The notes under the pieces were generated by a model, which saw only the letters and a list, made by a program, of their open reading frames with translations, was not told the origin of the DNA and ran no database searches. Both the position numbers and the translations under genes were made by a program. Shown one piece after another: positions 15,112 to 16,372 of a stretch of 16,372 nt of DNA; within the stretch, counting starts at the first letter, position 1, and the number at the start of each line of letters is the position of its first letter. Location: the NCBI GenBank assembly GCA_002389385.1, contig DGOK01000047.1, positions 1-16,372 of the forward strand, in the 5' to 3' direction. This DNA comes from Rhodospirillaceae bacterium UBA4468. GTDB lineage: Bacteria; Pseudomonadota; Alphaproteobacteria; Rhodospirillales; Casp-alpha2.

Positions 15112-15411
15112 TTAGCTTGGCACGTCGCGCTTAAGTGCTTCGAGCGATCCTTTACGGTCGCCAGGCAATTCCATCGTCATGCATGAACCTTTAGGGACGA
15201 GCTTCCAAGCGATGCCCTGATAATCAACTTTAGATATACCAGCACATGTTGTCCCTGGACCTGCAGCGCAATCATTTTGATCGGCTTTAGAAACACCAAA
15301 GCATTTTACGTTGCCAGCAGCGTGAGCCGGCGCAGAAATTGTAGACTCACCAGCGACAGCAAGTGCCCCAGCAACAATAGCAGCAGTAGCGAATGTACGT
15401 TTAATGTTCAT
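15112..15411 (-). CDS. bufA: Bufferin precursor, DUF2282 (BufA)
   Basis: A 99-residue secreted precursor. Residues 1-31 form a signal peptide (basic MNIKR, hydrophobic AIVAGALAVA, cleavage after APAHA). The mature part has four Cys, Cys37, Cys48, Cys56 and Cys77, in the DUF2282 pattern KCFGVSKADQNDCAAG, TTCAGISKVDYQG, AWKLVPKGSC. In Caulobacter bufferins, the DUF692/DUF2063 pair modifies Cys residues of such peptides, which then bind copper in the periplasm. This peptide leads the operon, 28 bp before bufB, and has a strong RBS (TAGGAGA) before its ATG. The C-terminal tail after Cys77 (ELPGDRKGSLEALKRDVPS) is charged and typical. The gene is intact although its maturase is broken. Confidence 0.9.
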   Translation of the reverse strand: MNIKRTFATAAIVAGALAVAGESTISAPAHAAGNVKCFGVSKADQNDCAAGPGTTCAGISKVDYQGIAWKLVPKGSCMTMELPGDRKGSLEALKRDVPS

Positions 15412-15443
15412 ATAAAAATCTCCTATAAAATGAATTCCCTATG

Positions 15444-15462
15444 GCGATCATTTCCTGATCGC
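15444..15462. promoter_or_regulatory. Perfect inverted repeat upstream of bufA
   Basis: GCGATCA (15444-15450) and TGATCGC (15456-15462) form 7-bp perfect arms around a 5-base centre, 32 bp upstream of the bufA ATG. There is no T-tract on either strand, so an intrinsic terminator for the upstream glycosylase gene is unlikely. An operator for a metal or stress regulator, or a leader hairpin, would fit the position. No promoter consensus was assigned with confidence in this 111-bp gap. Confidence 0.45.
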
Positions 15463-15522
15463 AAAAGCGTTATGCCACGGGCTTCTAATATAAGGAAATC
15501 ACAGCGTCTCACTTAGATGTGA

Positions 15523-16365
15523 TCAAGACGTTATGTGCTCGTCGAGCTTACGTTTGATCATACGAATGTCATTCCAGACATCGCGTTTCTTAATTGGTGT
15601 CCGCAACAAATACGCCGGATGGAATAGCGCTATCGCGTCAATCGGATGGGATAAATTCGGCGTTTGAAAGCTGAACCACTTGCCGCGCAATCGACTGATA
15701 CCCTGAGTTTCCCCAAGCAATGTGTGCGCAGACGGTGCCCCAACACAGATCAATATTTTTGGATCAACGATCTCAATTAAGCGATCAATAAACGGTTTAC
15801 AGACCGCCGCTTCCTGCGCTGTCGGTGTGCGGTTGCCGGGAGGTCGCCAGAAAACTGTATTTGAAAACATCACCTCTTCACGCGCAATGCCGACGCTCCC
15901 CAGGACCGCGTTCATTAACTGACCACTTGGCCCAACAAACGGCAGGCCCTGACGATCTTCTTCAGCCCCCGGTGCTTCACCAACCAGCATGAGCTTGGCG
16001 TTTTCCGGACCATCTGAAAGGACTAGATTAGTCGCAGTCTTTTTAAGGATGCAGCCTTCAAACGAATCCAGTACCTGGCCCAGTTCGTCGATATTTTTTG
16101 CCTGTGCCGACAACATCATAGCACTACGCACTTGTTGGTTATTATCTACGTCGCGCGGATCAACTTTCGTGCCTCGCGAGATACCAGGTGACCCCGGTGC
16201 AGATGATGCGACCGTAGGTTGTACCTGCGATTGCTGAGGTGCAGGCATCGTCGGCGCAGCGTCGATCAGTTCGAACCGATTGATCGGCGCGTCATCGATA
16301 CACTCATCACATCCGGCATCAATATGCCATTGCAAAGCAGCAGTGAGGTCAACTTGAGTTTCCAT
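15523..16365 (-). CDS. Uracil-DNA glycosylase, family 4/5-like
   Basis: A 280-residue glycosylase that removes uracil from DNA in base excision repair. Residues 1-95 are a poorly conserved, Pro/Ala/Gln-rich linker region of the kind common in alphaproteobacterial homologues. The catalytic domain follows: SFEGCILKKTATNLVLSDG, the uracil-binding loop VGEAPGAEEDRQGLPFVGPSG (128-148), FSNTVFWRPPGNRTPT, and the second active-site motif FHPAYLLR (248-255). Family 4 enzymes bind a 4Fe-4S cluster through four Cys. Here Cys105, Cys189 and Cys207 sit at plausible places, but the first Cys of the usual CxxC is Phe102. Cluster binding is therefore uncertain. The ATG is 7 bp from the window edge, so the upstream signals are not visible. 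The gene is intact. Confidence 0.88.
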   Translation of the reverse strand: METQVDLTAALQWHIDAGCDECIDDAPINRFELIDAAPTMPAPQQSQVQPTVASSAPGSPGISRGTKVDPRDVDNNQQVRSAMMLSAQAKNIDELGQVLDSFEGCILKKTATNLVLSDGPENAKLMLVGEAPGAEEDRQGLPFVGPSGQLMNAVLGSVGIAREEVMFSNTVFWRPPGNRTPTAQEAAVCKPFIDRLIEIVDPKILICVGAPSAHTLLGETQGISRLRGKWFSFQTPNLSHPIDAIALFHPAYLLRTPIKKRDVWNDIRMIKRKLDEHITS

Positions 16366-16372
16366 AGAGACA

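Noticed and set aside
1..16372. Insertion sequences, integrases, attachment sites, tRNA or CRISPR that would explain the duplications and deletions
   Set aside because: No transposase or integrase frame, no terminal inverted repeats flanking the lesions, no tRNA-like cloverleaf and no repeat–spacer pattern were found.

Overview
The window looks like a chromosomal stretch of an alphaproteobacterium, probably a marine Rhodospirillales-type organism. This is inferred from the gene families: a family 4/5 uracil-DNA glycosylase with a long N-terminal linker, a GcvA-like LysR, a bufferin operon, and an slt–moaB–HAD block. Base composition is near 50% GC by eye. There is no rRNA, tRNA, CRISPR array, phage module or recognisable transposase.

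Layout. 1–1054 (minus) is a decayed signalling pair: a receiver-only response regulator followed by a CHASE-domain sensor. Both keep their frame but are interrupted by nonsense codons. 1292–3007 (minus) holds an intact dienelactone hydrolase-like gene and a LysR regulator broken by two nonsense codons. A small unrecognised gene (3132–3263, plus) with a good promoter and RBS diverges from that LysR. 3382–4652 (plus) is a translationally coupled pair of sugar-transferase-like genes (TIGR04283-type glycosyltransferase and DUF2064). 4674–5755 is a scar: a LigB/DODA dioxygenase (minus) and a LysR (plus) face away from each other, and both have lost their 5' halves at one junction near 5150.

5733–8701 (minus) is a tight, intact operon: periplasmic lytic transglycosylase, MoaB/MogA-type molybdopterin protein, HAD phosphatase. 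8823–10909 is a convergent pair, an MmgE/PrpD-family protein (plus) and an atypical SDR (minus), with stop codons 2 bp apart. 11004–12895 (plus) is a tandem duplication of an EamA/DMT transporter. The duplicated unit includes a 36-bp promoter-like element, and the second copy has a 5' frameshift. 12667–15411 (minus) is a bufferin (copper-stress RiPP) operon, bufA–bufB–bufC–doxX. bufB, the MNIO modification enzyme, carries an in-frame TGA, and doxX reads on into the antisense strand of the second EamA gene. 15523–16365 (minus) is an intact uracil-DNA glycosylase.

The main message is a mosaic: housekeeping-like genes are intact, while regulators, sensors, a catabolic dioxygenase and the bufferin maturase carry one to three lesions each. 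Most lesions are single-base nonsense changes using all three stop codons (TAA, TAG, TGA). This argues for recent pseudogenisation, or sequence error, and against a reassigned codon. The precursor peptide and partner protein of the bufferin system remain open beside a broken maturase, which is the most interesting functional point.
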